Made by a program: the position numbers and the translations under genes. A DNA stretch of 64,000 bases from Prosthecobacter dejongeii (GTDB lineage: Bacteria > Verrucomicrobiota > Verrucomicrobiia > Verrucomicrobiales > Verrucomicrobiaceae), in NCBI RefSeq assembly GCF_014203045.1, contig NZ_JACHIF010000004.1, positions 40,849 to 104,848 on the forward strand. The letters run 5' to 3'. Below, piece by piece: positions 34,716 to 43,877 of this stretch (position 1 is its first letter; each line of letters starts with the position of its first letter). The notes beneath the pieces are model-generated. The model saw only the letters and a list, made by a program, of their open reading frames with translations. It did no database searches and was not told the origin of the DNA.

Positions 34716-35195
34716 ATGACCTATACCGCTCGCGCATTCTTTCTAGTGGCCAGCCTTGCTTTGGCTGCCGCTAGTGTCCGGGCCGCACAACCGCGTCTTG
34801 TCGTGAGCCAACTGGGCCTGCACCTCATTTGCACGGCCGACGGTCAGCCGGACATGTATAGCTGGCGTATTCCCTCATTGGATACCTCTTCCTCGGCCCG
34901 CCCTGGGGATTTTCCCCGTGGGGCGCTCTGGCTCCAGGGTGCCCAAAGTCTCATCCGCCTCGATGCCCAGACTCAGACGCTGGGGGCTAAAACACTGTCC
35001 GGCGTGATGAATAACCTTGAGGTGTTTTGGACGGACTCGGGCCTCCAGACGGAACTTGAAAACCTCAGCCTCAAAGGCGTGCTAGATCTGCCAGCCACCG
35101 CTCTTTCCCGGAAGAAGGGGGAGGGGATCGACGCTGCCTTACAGCGCCTCAGGATTGAGTTTCAGAGTCAGGGCATGATCGAAATTGCGGAGTAA
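34716..35195 (+). CDS. Small secreted protein of unknown function
   Basis: The protein of 159 residues has a signal peptide (MTYTARAFFLVASLALAAASVRA) and a mature part with many beta strands and mixed charge. No domain was recognised; the only hint is the sequence LGLHLICTADGQPDMYSWRIPSL. It is 120 bp upstream of the type II secretion genes but reads toward them, so it may or may not belong to that operon. A substrate of that secretion system is possible. Confidence 0.6.
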   Translation: MTYTARAFFLVASLALAAASVRAAQPRLVVSQLGLHLICTADGQPDMYSWRIPSLDTSSSARPGDFPRGALWLQGAQSLIRLDAQTQTLGAKTLSGVMNNLEVFWTDSGLQTELENLSLKGVLDLPATALSRKKGEGIDAALQRLRIEFQSQGMIEIAE

Positions 35196-35321
35196 GTGGA
35201 ATCCAGGCGATCGTGACGATCAGGAGAAGCAAAAGGTTTGGAATGATTTAATTCTTGCATTTTATGGTAAAAACCATAAATATTGTTTCGAATAGAATCG
35301 CTTTTCACCTCTGCTTCTCTC

Positions 35322-37091
35322 ATGATGCCGCTCATCCACAAGATCCTCGTAGAGGCGGGCTGTGCCGAGTTACCATCGGTTCAAGCTGCGGTGGAAGAAG
35401 CCTGTTACAATCAGGTCTCGTTTGTTGAGGCCGTTTTGGACTGCGAAGGCGTGCGGGAGAAGGATTTCCTCATGACCCTGGCCCACACCCTGTCCTTGCC
35501 CTGGTGGGAAGGCAGTGCGGATACACCTTCTGAGCCGGGGCTGCGCCGTCATCTGCCGGCGGAAATAGCTTTGCGCCATCGTTTGTTACCTATCGCTTTC
35601 GAGGAGAAATCGGAGATGGCGGAACAATCCCGTGGTGTCCTGCACATCGCCACGTTCGATCCTCTGAATCTCGTCACTCACCAGCGTGTGGCAGGTAGTT
35701 TACAGATCACGGTCGTCTGGCATGTGGGCCAGCGCACTCGCATCGTGGAGGGCCTACAAAAGCTGTATGGTCTGGGTGCGGATACCTTTGAAAAAATCCT
35801 TCGGGGACGTGCCGACTGGGCATCCGAGGAGGTGGGTGATGAAGTCACCGTTTTGGATGAACCGGAAAATGAAGAAGCCAGCGTGGTTCGATTTGTGAAC
35901 CAGATCATCCGCCGGGGGTTAGAACAGCGTGCCACAGACATCCACGTGGAGCCGCAGCAGGATCGCCTGCGCATCCGTTATCGCATTGATGGCCGCCTTG
36001 AGGAACTGCCGGTGCCAGAAAACATCAAATCCTTGCAAGCCAGTGTCATTGCCCGCCTGAAGATCATGGCTCGGCTGGACATCGCCGAAAAACGCCTGCC
36101 ACAGGATGGTCGTATCAATCTGGAACTCGATGGCCTCCCCATTGATGTACGTGTGGCCACGATCCCCAGCGTGGAGGGGGAAAGTATTTCCCTGCGATTG
36201 CTTTCGCAGCAGGCCATGACGATTGGCCGCCTGGGGTTGACGGATACCGTGAAGCCAGTGGTGGATGAACTGCTGAAATTGCCCAATGGCATCATTCTCA
36301 TCACGGGCCCCACAGGTAGCGGCAAGAGCACCACGCTTTACGCCTTTCTCAGTGAAATGAATCAGACGCATCGGCGCATCGTGACGATCGAAGACCCGGT
36401 GGAGTACAAGATGCCTGGCATGGTGCAAATTGCTGTGAAGCCGGAGATAGGCCTGACTTTTGCCACGGGGCTGCGCAGTATTCTGCGGGGTGATCCCAAT
36501 GTCGTCATGGTGGGGGAAATGCGTGACTTGGAGACGACGGAAATAGCCATTCGCGCGGCTCTCACAGGGCATCTCGTCTTCAGCACTCTACACACGAATG
36601 ATGCCATCGGTGGCATCACACGTCTGGTGGACATGGGGGTGGAGCCATTCCTGGTCAGCAGTGCAGTGCGCGCTTTTTTTGCGCAACGTCTGGTTAGGAA
36701 ACTCTGCCCACTTTGCAAGGCCCCAGCCGAAGTGGAACGAGAGTATCTCCGCAGCATCGGCTTTCCGCTGAATGTCTCGGGTCAGATCATGCATGCGGTC
36801 GGCTGTGAAGCCTGCCGTGGGAGCGGTTATCAAGGCCGTCTCAGCATCTACGAAGCCGTGCTGATGACAAGTGCCCTCCAGCATCTCATCAACATCCGCG
36901 CTCACCCGGCTGAGTTCCACAAGCAGGCCCAGAAGGATGGCTACCTACCCATGAGAGGCTACGGATTTCAAAAAGTCCTCGCGGGTGAAACCACCATTGA
37001 AGAGGTCCTCAGCGTGACTGCCACAGAGCGCGCCTCAGATGTGCCGGCCAAGAACATTTTGACCCAGCCTCTACATCTCGTGGCGGCTTGA
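35322..37091 (+). CDS. gspE: Type II secretion system ATPase GspE
   Basis: The start at 35322 (MMPLIHKILVEAG) is chosen over TTG 35283. The 589-residue protein has an N-terminal GspE-type domain (residues about 1-150) and the ATPase with Walker A GPTGSGKST (about 329-337), the Asp box VTIEDPVEYK, Walker B VVMVGEMRDLETTEIAIRAA, FSTLHTNDAIGGITRL and the zinc-binding Cys set CPLC...CEAC near residues 455-500. It powers pseudopilus assembly at the inner membrane. It leads a ten-gene operon followed after 26 bp by gspF. The nearest pil-type relatives are PilB proteins, so a type IV pilus-like role is possible. Confidence 0.93.
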   Translation: MMPLIHKILVEAGCAELPSVQAAVEEACYNQVSFVEAVLDCEGVREKDFLMTLAHTLSLPWWEGSADTPSEPGLRRHLPAEIALRHRLLPIAFEEKSEMAEQSRGVLHIATFDPLNLVTHQRVAGSLQITVVWHVGQRTRIVEGLQKLYGLGADTFEKILRGRADWASEEVGDEVTVLDEPENEEASVVRFVNQIIRRGLEQRATDIHVEPQQDRLRIRYRIDGRLEELPVPENIKSLQASVIARLKIMARLDIAEKRLPQDGRINLELDGLPIDVRVATIPSVEGESISLRLLSQQAMTIGRLGLTDTVKPVVDELLKLPNGIILITGPTGSGKSTTLYAFLSEMNQTHRRIVTIEDPVEYKMPGMVQIAVKPEIGLTFATGLRSILRGDPNVVMVGEMRDLETTEIAIRAALTGHLVFSTLHTNDAIGGITRLVDMGVEPFLVSSAVRAFFAQRLVRKLCPLCKAPAEVEREYLRSIGFPLNVSGQIMHAVGCEACRGSGYQGRLSIYEAVLMTSALQHLINIRAHPAEFHKQAQKDGYLPMRGYGFQKVLAGETTIEEVLSVTATERASDVPAKNILTQPLHLVAA

Positions 37092-37117
37092 GCTTCATTT
37101 TCTAAACACGCTTCTTC

Positions 37118-38347
37118 ATGCCCACTTTTTCCTATAGCGCTCATGGCCCCTCCGGTGTGATCACCGGACAGCTGGCGGCGTCGGATCGGGCCGAGGCCAT
37201 GAGCCTGCTGGGCAAGCAGCGGTTGCAGCCTTTTAAGCTGGAACAGGCGGGTGCTGCTGCCACAGTCGTCAGTCGTAGTTCTGCACCTGTTACTCCTGTG
37301 GGGCCTTTGCGATTGAAGTTAGCTCAGGTTTTACTTTTTACGGAGGAGCTTTCAGACCTGCTCGGGGCAGGGATCCAGCTTGAGCCCGCCTTAGCGACCA
37401 TGGAGCGGCGACGAGAGCTTTCTGGAGTCAAAACACTGGCCAGCGTGCTGCGGACAAAGGTACGCGATGGCATGCCTTTTTCAAAGGCGGTTGCCGCTAC
37501 CAGTCCCAGCTTTGGGCATCTCTTCTGCGCTCTCGCTACCGCAGGTGAGGCCAGTGGTACGCTACCCCACATTTTGCGTCGTCAGGTGGCCTACCTGCGC
37601 TCTTTAGCGGCATTGCGGAGTAAAGTTGCTTTTGCCCTCATTTATCCAGCTTTCCTTGTGGTGGCTGCTGTTTCGGTCACTCTGCTATTCATTGTTTACC
37701 TCATCCCAAAGCTGACGGAATTGCTTGATTCCACGGGCGGTTCTTTACCGCTTGGGGCACAGATTATCCTGAAGTTTAGTGACCTCTTTAAGGCCACGTG
37801 GTGGATGCTTGGTCTCGCAGGTGTTGGCCTTTTCATTGTGGTGAAAGCGTGGCTTAAAAGGCCCGATGCACAGGTTCCGTGGGCGCGGTTTTTACTGCGA
37901 CTGCCTTTGTTTGGCAACATCCTGAAAGCACGTTTTTATGTGCAGTTCTTGGAGACGATGTCTAATTTGTTAGGCAGTGGCCTGCCCATGGTGCAGGCGA
38001 TGCAGCTCACTCACCAGGCCATTGAGAATCCGTATTTTCAAAAGGAATTTGAAGGCGTGATGCGCCATGTCGGAGAAGGGGTGAGCCTCTCGCGTGCCCT
38101 GGATCGCAGTGCCATTTTTCCGCCTCTGCTGCTCGATATGGTGAGCGTGGGAGAACAGACCGGAGATCTTTCGACTGCCTTAGCCAAGGCCGCAGAGCGC
38201 TTTGATCGTGAGCTGGCCCAGAAGGTGGAAAAACTCAGTGCCATGGTTCAGCCCCTCATTGTCTGCCTCATGGCTGGGATGGTGGGCATCATGGCCTATC
38301 TAATGATCACGACCATCTTCCAGACCATCTCTGGCATGAGCCAGTAG
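37118..38347 (+). CDS. gspF: Type II secretion system inner-membrane protein GspF
   Basis: The 409-residue protein carries two copies of the GspF/PilC domain with the signature LFCALATAGEASGTLPHIL and GAQIILKFS-type elements. It has three transmembrane segments near residues 165-195, 225-250 and 380-400. GspF is the polytopic platform that binds GspE and guides pseudopilins. It is preceded by gspE and followed by the pseudopilin genes with 55 bp between. Confidence 0.95.
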   Translation: MPTFSYSAHGPSGVITGQLAASDRAEAMSLLGKQRLQPFKLEQAGAAATVVSRSSAPVTPVGPLRLKLAQVLLFTEELSDLLGAGIQLEPALATMERRRELSGVKTLASVLRTKVRDGMPFSKAVAATSPSFGHLFCALATAGEASGTLPHILRRQVAYLRSLAALRSKVAFALIYPAFLVVAAVSVTLLFIVYLIPKLTELLDSTGGSLPLGAQIILKFSDLFKATWWMLGLAGVGLFIVVKAWLKRPDAQVPWARFLLRLPLFGNILKARFYVQFLETMSNLLGSGLPMVQAMQLTHQAIENPYFQKEFEGVMRHVGEGVSLSRALDRSAIFPPLLLDMVSVGEQTGDLSTALAKAAERFDRELAQKVEKLSAMVQPLIVCLMAGMVGIMAYLMITTIFQTISGMSQ

Positions 38348-38402
38348 GGCTGCAAAAGTAAAAATTTAGGAAACAGAAAACAGACATTTTACAGATACCC
38401 AC

Positions 38403-38849
38403 ATGAAGATGCTAACCTCCTCATTCAAACTCCATCCTGCCAGGTCCGCTGGTTTTACCTTGGTCGAAATGGTGCTCGTTCTCGGCATTGTTGCGCTTTT
38501 GGTTGGGGCGGGTATTGTTTCTCTTGTGGGTGTGTTAGACTCTGGCAAAAAGACCCGAGTGAAGGCGGATCTAAACACGCTCACAGCGGCCTTTCGCAGC
38601 TACGAGACGGACAATATGTTTCTACCCAGTACCGAGCAAGGCGTGATGGCGTTGGTGCAGAAACCCACCTCCCGTCCTGCGCCTGCGAACTACACACCGA
38701 AGCTGAAAAAGTTGCTACTTGATCCTTGGGGCAACCCGTATCATTACAAGCGCCCTGGTGCCAAAGATAAAGGCGGTTTTGATGTTTATTCTGCTGGTGC
38801 AGATGGATTGGCAGATACCGCAGATGACATTGGAAATTGGGATCTGTAA
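38403..38849 (+). CDS. gspG: Major pseudopilin GspG
   Basis: The leader MKMLTSSFKLHPARSAG is followed by FTLVEMVLVLGIVALLVG, the type III signal with cleavage between Gly and Phe and the Glu at mature position 5. The C-terminal calcium-binding region, GGFDVYSAGADGLADTADDIGNWDL, matches GspG rather than a pilin. It polymerises into the pseudopilus. The 55 bp before it hold no other gene; the 28-bp gap afterwards leads to gspH. Confidence 0.95.
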   Translation: MKMLTSSFKLHPARSAGFTLVEMVLVLGIVALLVGAGIVSLVGVLDSGKKTRVKADLNTLTAAFRSYETDNMFLPSTEQGVMALVQKPTSRPAPANYTPKLKKLLLDPWGNPYHYKRPGAKDKGGFDVYSAGADGLADTADDIGNWDL

Positions 38850-38877
38850 AGCGGCTTAAAAGGTCTGCATTCTCCGT

Positions 38878-39312
38878 ATGACGATTCATCGCTCAGATAG
38901 ACACGTTGGCTTCACTTTGGTGGAAGTCTGCGTGGCTATGGCCATCGCTGTTTTGATTCTGGGAGTCGCCACTTTCAGCATGGCGGGTTTGCAGGGGGAA
39001 GTGAAGCTGAAGCGCATGGCTTCCCAAGTTGAATCCTTGGCGCGCGAGTCCCTGCTGCAAGCTGTGATGAAACAGCGTGTCATAACTCTGGATCTTCAAG
39101 GAGGGCTCGGTACTGAGGGCCGGCTGCAGGTGCGCCGTGTGGGCGATAAAACCTTTCGCCAGCCCGTTCGTGGTGAAGTGTGGGAATTCAGTCCCTCAGG
39201 CATCTGCGAGCCCGTGGATGTGCGCTTGAGTAATGAGGTGGGAGAAATCGAACTCGGATTCGATCCTCTCACAGGTTGTGCTGTCAGAAAGGAGGTTCGG
39301 GTGAAATCATGA
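38878..39312 (+). CDS. gspH: Minor pseudopilin GspH
   Basis: The 144-residue product has the prepilin leader MTIHRSDRHVG followed by FTLVEVCVAMAIAVLILGVATFSMAG, then a globular beta-rich part (RMASQVESLARESLLQAVMKQRV). GspH is a minor pseudopilin of the pseudopilus tip complex in T2SS. The stop overlaps the start of the next gene by four bases. Confidence 0.85.
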   Translation: MTIHRSDRHVGFTLVEVCVAMAIAVLILGVATFSMAGLQGEVKLKRMASQVESLARESLLQAVMKQRVITLDLQGGLGTEGRLQVRRVGDKTFRQPVRGEVWEFSPSGICEPVDVRLSNEVGEIELGFDPLTGCAVRKEVRVKS

Positions 39313-39860
39313 AGACGTATCCAAAGACCGGCCTAATCAAAAGGAGAGGAAGTTTTACAGGTTTGGGAAATCGCAGGAACTGCGAAGAAAACAGTTACTG
39401 GGCTGCTCCTGATCACATGCGGGGACCGCGCCCATTAGGAAACCATTCGCTATCTTCTCTTCGACTCCAGCAAGCTCGGCGGGGTTTCGCCTTGCTAGAG
39501 ATCATCCTCGCTCTGGGGCTTTTCTCTCTGGTTGCTGTGGGCATGACGCAGGCTTTGGACCAGATCGCAAACACTTCCAAGCAATCTCGTCAGGAGGCAC
39601 AACTGTTGCGTGTGTTGGAGTCGGTGTTGGCGGAGGTGTCTCACCAGCCCGAGCTGAAAGCGACGACTGTCAGTTTCCCTCAAAGTGTCGATGGTGTGGA
39701 TGCCCGTGCCAGCATTGTGAAGGTCAAGCTCATGACCAAGGATAAAACGGAGCTGGATCACATGTTCCACGTCCAGGCTGAAGCTTGGTTAGAAACGGGG
39801 CTGAAAAAATCCCTCAGACGGCGCATGGAAACCTATGTTTATTCACCCCACAGCCTATAG
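39309..39860 (+). CDS. gspI: Minor pseudopilin GspI, long leader
   Basis: The start at 39309 overlaps the gspH stop in the pattern ATGA. The hydrophobic prepilin segment GFALLEIILALGLFSLVAVGMTQALD only appears about 59 residues in, so the leader would be unusually long. A later in-frame ATG at 39417 would leave a 23-residue leader, closer to normal. In either case the cleavage site is RRG|FALLE with Glu5. GspI connects H and J in the tip complex. The C-terminal 100 residues have no recognised repeats. Confidence 0.85.
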   Translation: MKTYPKTGLIKRRGSFTGLGNRRNCEENSYWAAPDHMRGPRPLGNHSLSSLRLQQARRGFALLEIILALGLFSLVAVGMTQALDQIANTSKQSRQEAQLLRVLESVLAEVSHQPELKATTVSFPQSVDGVDARASIVKVKLMTKDKTELDHMFHVQAEAWLETGLKKSLRRRMETYVYSPHSL

Positions 39861-40539
39861 ACATCCAGCGCGTGGGTTCACGTTGTTAGAAGTCATCGCC
39901 GCCTTGGCGCTGATCTCGCTGATCATTGGCGGGGGCTATGGTGTGGCGGATGGATCTCTGAAGCTGGGATCTTCCATGAACAGGGCGCGCATCTCTGAAA
40001 TGCGCGTGAGTAACTTTATCCATCAATGGCGTGACTGGCTGGAAAATGTGCCTCCGGGTCTGCGATTTTTTTCAGGACTGGACAAGGTGAAGCGTGGAGC
40101 AGCAGGCACGCTGCTGGTGGAGGGAGGGTCCGTTCCTTTCACATGGAATCCTTCCCTGCGACTGGCTGATGCCGTGGAGTTTGCCACCATTCGTGGAGAA
40201 GAGCCGAAGTCCCTGACTCTTGTGATTCGCCATCTCAAGCGGTTGGAAAAACCCACCGCGATGGATGCTTATGAGCAAATCGCTGAACTGCCGCTTCTCA
40301 CAGGCCTGAAGGAATTCAAAACGCAGTTTTATTCAGCGGAAGATAAACGTTGGTTTTCTTCTTGGAATCCAGATAAACGCCCCGCGCCGCCTTTGTTTAT
40401 GCGGATGCAGTTTACCTTTCTCAAAGATGCCCGTGAGCATGGAGCGACTTTTTGGATTGCGAATGATCTTGTAGGCCGTGATCAAGAGGGGATGGGACGA
40501 CCGGCAATGGGGCAAGAGAGATCTTCTGGAAACCTATAG
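39835..40539 (+). CDS. gspJ: Minor pseudopilin GspJ
   Basis: The 234-residue protein has a 14-residue prepilin leader (MFIHPTAYRHPARG) and then FTLLEVIAALALISLIIGG, followed by a long beta-rich body typical of GspJ. Its start overlaps the gspI end by 26 bp. The body carries the FATIRGEEPKSLTLVIRHL stretch. It forms the tip complex with H, I and K. The long C-terminal part is a feature of GspJ rather than of GspH or GspI. Confidence 0.85.
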   Translation: MFIHPTAYRHPARGFTLLEVIAALALISLIIGGGYGVADGSLKLGSSMNRARISEMRVSNFIHQWRDWLENVPPGLRFFSGLDKVKRGAAGTLLVEGGSVPFTWNPSLRLADAVEFATIRGEEPKSLTLVIRHLKRLEKPTAMDAYEQIAELPLLTGLKEFKTQFYSAEDKRWFSSWNPDKRPAPPLFMRMQFTFLKDAREHGATFWIANDLVGRDQEGMGRPAMGQERSSGNL

Positions 40540-40563
40540 TTACCTTTGATTGCACTCACCCTT

Positions 40564-41499
40564 ATGCACGTTCATCTTCCACCACTTCGCCGTCAGGGCT
40601 CCGCGTTAATCGCGGTGTTCTGGATGATCGCGATTCTGGGGTTGGTGGTCTATGCGGGAGCTAAGGCTTTGGAGACAGACTCCAGCTACGCCCGCCAGAT
40701 GCGAGGCCGGACCTATGCGAAAAGACTGGCGCAAATGGGCATTGAGATTGGTCGCCATCCTGCCTTACCGGAAAACGATCCGCTGCTGCGTTATACTAGC
40801 CCTGATGGAGGCAGTTATGAAGTCAAAATCGTGGCGGAGGAGGCGCGATTCAACATCAATACCCTTTTGCAAAAGGATGATCGCATTCTGCTGCCTCGTT
40901 TGTTTGCAGCCTGGGGAATGAAGCCAGAATTTGCTGCGGCTTTGATAGATGCACTCAAAGACTGGGTAGATGTGGATGACCGCACAGGTCTGAATGGGGC
41001 AGAGAAACGCGATTATGAAAAAGCGGGTCATGAGGGGATGCCTTTCAATCGCCCCTTCAAAGAGGTGGATGAAATGCTGCTCGTGCGCGGCATGGCGGAG
41101 GTGAATGTAGCACGCCCGGATTGGCGTGAGTGGTTTACGGTGCATGGCGATGGGCGGGTGGATGTGAACGATGCGCGGGCAGAGCTCATCGCCCTTCTAG
41201 TGAATGTGCCTGTAGAGCGTGTGCAGCCGCTGCTGGCCCTGCGGGCGGGCCGCGATGGCGCACGCGGAACACAGGATGATGTGAAGCTGGGATCTGTGCC
41301 GCAAGTGGCTCAACTCCTGGGCGTATATCAGCCCCAGGTGGTGCAGCAACTCACGCAGTGGATTCAATTCAATGGGCCGATCCGCCGCATTGAAAGTATT
41401 GGCCAGTTCGGTGATATTCGACGTCGTTTGATCCTAATCACGCAAAATCAACAGGCGCTCTGGCGCGGAGAGATTTCTATACATGGCCAAAACTCGTAA
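40564..41499 (+). CDS. gspK: Type II secretion minor pseudopilin GspK
   Basis: ATG 40564 (MHVHLPPLRRQGSALIAVFW) is preferred over TTG 40546. The leader is followed by a hydrophobic stretch, as in GspK, and then a large globular region of about 280 residues containing a helix-hairpin-helix-like pattern (VDVNDARAELIALLVNVPVE). GspK lacks the Glu5 of the other pseudopilins, which fits the Ala-rich first positions here (GSALI). It caps the pseudopilus and lies between gspJ and gspL. The next gene starts within its last 17 bp. Confidence 0.85.
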   Translation: MHVHLPPLRRQGSALIAVFWMIAILGLVVYAGAKALETDSSYARQMRGRTYAKRLAQMGIEIGRHPALPENDPLLRYTSPDGGSYEVKIVAEEARFNINTLLQKDDRILLPRLFAAWGMKPEFAAALIDALKDWVDVDDRTGLNGAEKRDYEKAGHEGMPFNRPFKEVDEMLLVRGMAEVNVARPDWREWFTVHGDGRVDVNDARAELIALLVNVPVERVQPLLALRAGRDGARGTQDDVKLGSVPQVAQLLGVYQPQVVQQLTQWIQFNGPIRRIESIGQFGDIRRRLILITQNQQALWRGEISIHGQNS

Positions 41500-42703
41500 A
41501 CCCACTCAAGACCTGCTTTTGCCAGGAGCAGCGGGCTGGGAGCGCTGGACAGGCGTGCCAGGGGAGTCATGTGCTTTGGCGGCGGATGGTCGTTCGAGTG
41601 GAATGAGCTTTGGCAAAGAGACGCAGACTCGTTTGTTGGCCTTACCTCTTGCCAATCTGTGGGTATTACCGGCATGGTTGCAGGGGGAAGCAGGGCACCT
41701 TCGGGACATGGCGGCTCTGCATCTGGAGCGTCTGGGCGTGCGTGTGGCAGATCTCACTCATGCCTTACAGATCCGCAGCATCGCGGAGCGTGAAGGCGCG
41801 CACTTGGTGTGCATGACGGCCTTGAAGGAGATGCCTGTGCCTTTGGCGGACCTGACTCGCCTACCCGATGAAATCTTACCGGCCACGGCGTGCCTGCCGC
41901 TGCCTGAGGATGCCATGATTCTTTATCGGGAGCTGGGTCGTTTGGTGCTTGTCATTACTCACGGGACGGAGCTCGTGTATGCCAGCCCCCTTTCCTCCCT
42001 AACGGTGGATGAACATGCCTTAGGGGAGGTCAATCATCTGTGTCTCCAGCTAGGTTTCCAAGGGGTGCTGGGGAATGTGCGCCACCTTGTGCTTTGGCTA
42101 GAGGATGAAGGAGATCTAGAGCAAATCAAACGTGTGACAGGTTTACCTGCTGTGCGTGAAGAGCGGCCCATTCCTGTCATGCCTGCATCCGGAGGTAGTA
42201 CTTTAGTGCCGTCCGAGATTCTGACCGCGCGCGCTCAAAAGGCCCAGAGGGGCCGCATTCGTTTGCTGGCTCTGAGTGCTGGTTTTGCCCTAGCTGCTGC
42301 GGTGGCTGTGATGGCGGTGCTGATCGCCTGGGCCACGCAGGAGCGCGACTTGCTGCGCGAGCGCGTGGCTGTGCTGACCCCACAGGCCTCACAGGTGCTG
42401 GATCAAAGGAAAAGCTGGCAGGAGGCTGCTCCTGCGGTGGATCCGGCATGCTTCCCCATGCAGGTGCTTTTAGACTGCATGATCCCGAAAGCGGCGGAAG
42501 AGGTTTCAATGACACATTTTGAATGGGTGCCAGAGCGGATTTTATTGCGGGGGCGCATGCCTTCGCCATCGCTGGCGCTCCAGTATGCTCGGGAGATCTC
42601 TCAAGTCCCGGGCTTGGCAGATTATTCCTGGGAAACTCCGGCACCTGTCATCGCTAGTGATAACAGTGCGACCTTTGAAGTGAAAGGAGCTGCCCGCCCA
42701 TGA
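41483..42703 (+). CDS. Type II secretion GspL/PilM-PilN-like protein
   Basis: The 406-residue product has an N-terminal actin-like (GspL/PilM-type) cytoplasmic region and a transmembrane segment near residues 265-285 (LLALSAGFALAAAVAVMAVLIAWA). The periplasmic part is PilN-like (ERVAVLTPQASQVLDQRKSWQE, ILLRGRMPSPSLALQYAREIS). So it looks like a fusion of PilM and PilN functions, or a divergent GspL. GspL recruits GspE to the membrane and pairs with GspM. Its stop overlaps the next gene by four bases. Confidence 0.8.
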   Translation: MAKTRKPTQDLLLPGAAGWERWTGVPGESCALAADGRSSGMSFGKETQTRLLALPLANLWVLPAWLQGEAGHLRDMAALHLERLGVRVADLTHALQIRSIAEREGAHLVCMTALKEMPVPLADLTRLPDEILPATACLPLPEDAMILYRELGRLVLVITHGTELVYASPLSSLTVDEHALGEVNHLCLQLGFQGVLGNVRHLVLWLEDEGDLEQIKRVTGLPAVREERPIPVMPASGGSTLVPSEILTARAQKAQRGRIRLLALSAGFALAAAVAVMAVLIAWATQERDLLRERVAVLTPQASQVLDQRKSWQEAAPAVDPACFPMQVLLDCMIPKAAEEVSMTHFEWVPERILLRGRMPSPSLALQYAREISQVPGLADYSWETPAPVIASDNSATFEVKGAARP

Positions 42704-43293
42704 AGCGCAGTGAACGCCTTTTGTTAGGCCTATTTGTCATCGTCTTCCTAGTCGTAGTGGGCGGTGGGGCACTGACCATTGGCCTCAATCATTACCGCAG
42801 CATCACCGAGGAAACCGCAAGGTTGCGTGATCGCTTGGTAGATATGAATCAAGCCATCACCGAGGGAGCTGAATGGCAGCGGCGCAGTGAGTGGCTGAAT
42901 GAAACAGTGCCTACCTTCGCCTCACGGCAGGAGGCTTCTGCATGTCTTCTTGAGGTGATTCAAAAGGAAGCGGAAAAAGCTGGGCTGGCGCTGGCTGGCC
43001 GCGAGTTTTTAGAAGCGCCGAAAGAAATCGCCGAAGACGGTCTTCACTTTGAGGCTAGCCAAGGTTACTTTGACCGTGCTACGGTGCGACTGACCTTGAG
43101 TGCTGTGAAGGAACAGGCTTTTTTCACCTGGATGCATGGAGTGCAGCAGCCCGGTCGTTTCCTGGGGGTCACGCGTCTATTGATCACCCCAACCGGGCAG
43201 GGGAAAAGCGTGAATGCGGAGGTGGAAGTCACCCAGTTTTATCATGAAAATGCAGTGGGCACTGGTGAACCAAAAGGAGGGGAAAAGCCATGA
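42700..43293 (+). CDS. Type II secretion GspM/PilO-like protein
   Basis: The protein of 197 residues has one N-terminal membrane segment (residues about 6-29), a coiled coil and a C-terminal ferredoxin-like region, as in GspM and PilO. The stretch YRSITEETARLRDRLVDMNQA is a coiled-coil linker. It pairs with the GspL/PilMN-like protein. The starts and stops on both sides overlap (ATGA), so the operon is translationally coupled. Confidence 0.8.
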   Translation: MKRSERLLLGLFVIVFLVVVGGGALTIGLNHYRSITEETARLRDRLVDMNQAITEGAEWQRRSEWLNETVPTFASRQEASACLLEVIQKEAEKAGLALAGREFLEAPKEIAEDGLHFEASQGYFDRATVRLTLSAVKEQAFFTWMHGVQQPGRFLGVTRLLITPTGQGKSVNAEVEVTQFYHENAVGTGEPKGGEKP

Positions 43294-43826
43294 AACTTTT
43301 TTTGTTAGGAGCATGTTCTCTGGCAGGCAGTCTTGTTGCACAAGATTCCACCGTAAAATTGCCTCCGCCTGTGGCTTTCCCAGAACTGAATCATTATGCG
43401 CCGCTGTGGGAGAGGTCTCTCTTTACGACTCGGGATCTCCCTTCGCCGGATGCTCCAGCAGGGCCATTGTTTACAGACACTCTTTCATTGGTCGGTGTCT
43501 ATGAGGTGGATGGTCAGGTGGTGGCGGTGCTGGTGGACCGAACAACTTCCCTCATCAGTGAAGCGCGACTAAATACCGACAATGAAAACGGCATCAAAAT
43601 CCGAAAAGTGACCCCCGGAGCCACCATGGACAAAACGCGCGTGCAATTGCAAAAAGGAGATCAAGCGGGGTGGGTGAGCTTTGCGGAAGCTCCCCCCCCA
43701 ACTCCAACCGCACCAGCTCTGCAGACGCGTCCTGCCATTGTACCGGCTCTCAGCTCCCCCCTCCTCCCCCCTGCGCAAACTCCGGCGGCCACGCCCAAAG
43801 GGGATGTTCCTTTACCACCTCCTTAA
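43290..43826 (+). CDS. GspC-like HR-domain protein, secreted or lipoprotein-like
   Basis: The 178-residue product starts with a short signal (MKLFLLGACSLAGSLVAQD); the Cys at position 9 leaves a lipobox open but not convincing. The domain PLWERSLFTTRDLPSPDA...TDTLSLVGVYEVDGQVVAVLVDRTTSLISEARL resembles the homology region of GspC (PulC) that contacts the secretin. True GspC has an N-terminal membrane anchor and a PDZ or coiled coil; this one has neither and ends in a Pro-rich tail. It ends the operon. No secretin gene was found here. Confidence 0.6.
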   Translation: MKLFLLGACSLAGSLVAQDSTVKLPPPVAFPELNHYAPLWERSLFTTRDLPSPDAPAGPLFTDTLSLVGVYEVDGQVVAVLVDRTTSLISEARLNTDNENGIKIRKVTPGATMDKTRVQLQKGDQAGWVSFAEAPPPTPTAPALQTRPAIVPALSSPLLPPAQTPAATPKGDVPLPPP

Positions 43827-43877
43827 GACTTCATTTTCAAGTTGCCAGTTAGGTAGCCGGATGTGAGCTTGTCCGTC

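Noticed and set aside
35919..36572. Minus-strand ORF opposite gspE
   Set aside because: Antisense to the Walker A/B region of GspE; no features of its own.
43290..43826. Full GspC with PDZ domain
   Set aside because: Only the HR-like domain is present; there is no membrane anchor or PDZ, so it is called GspC-like only.
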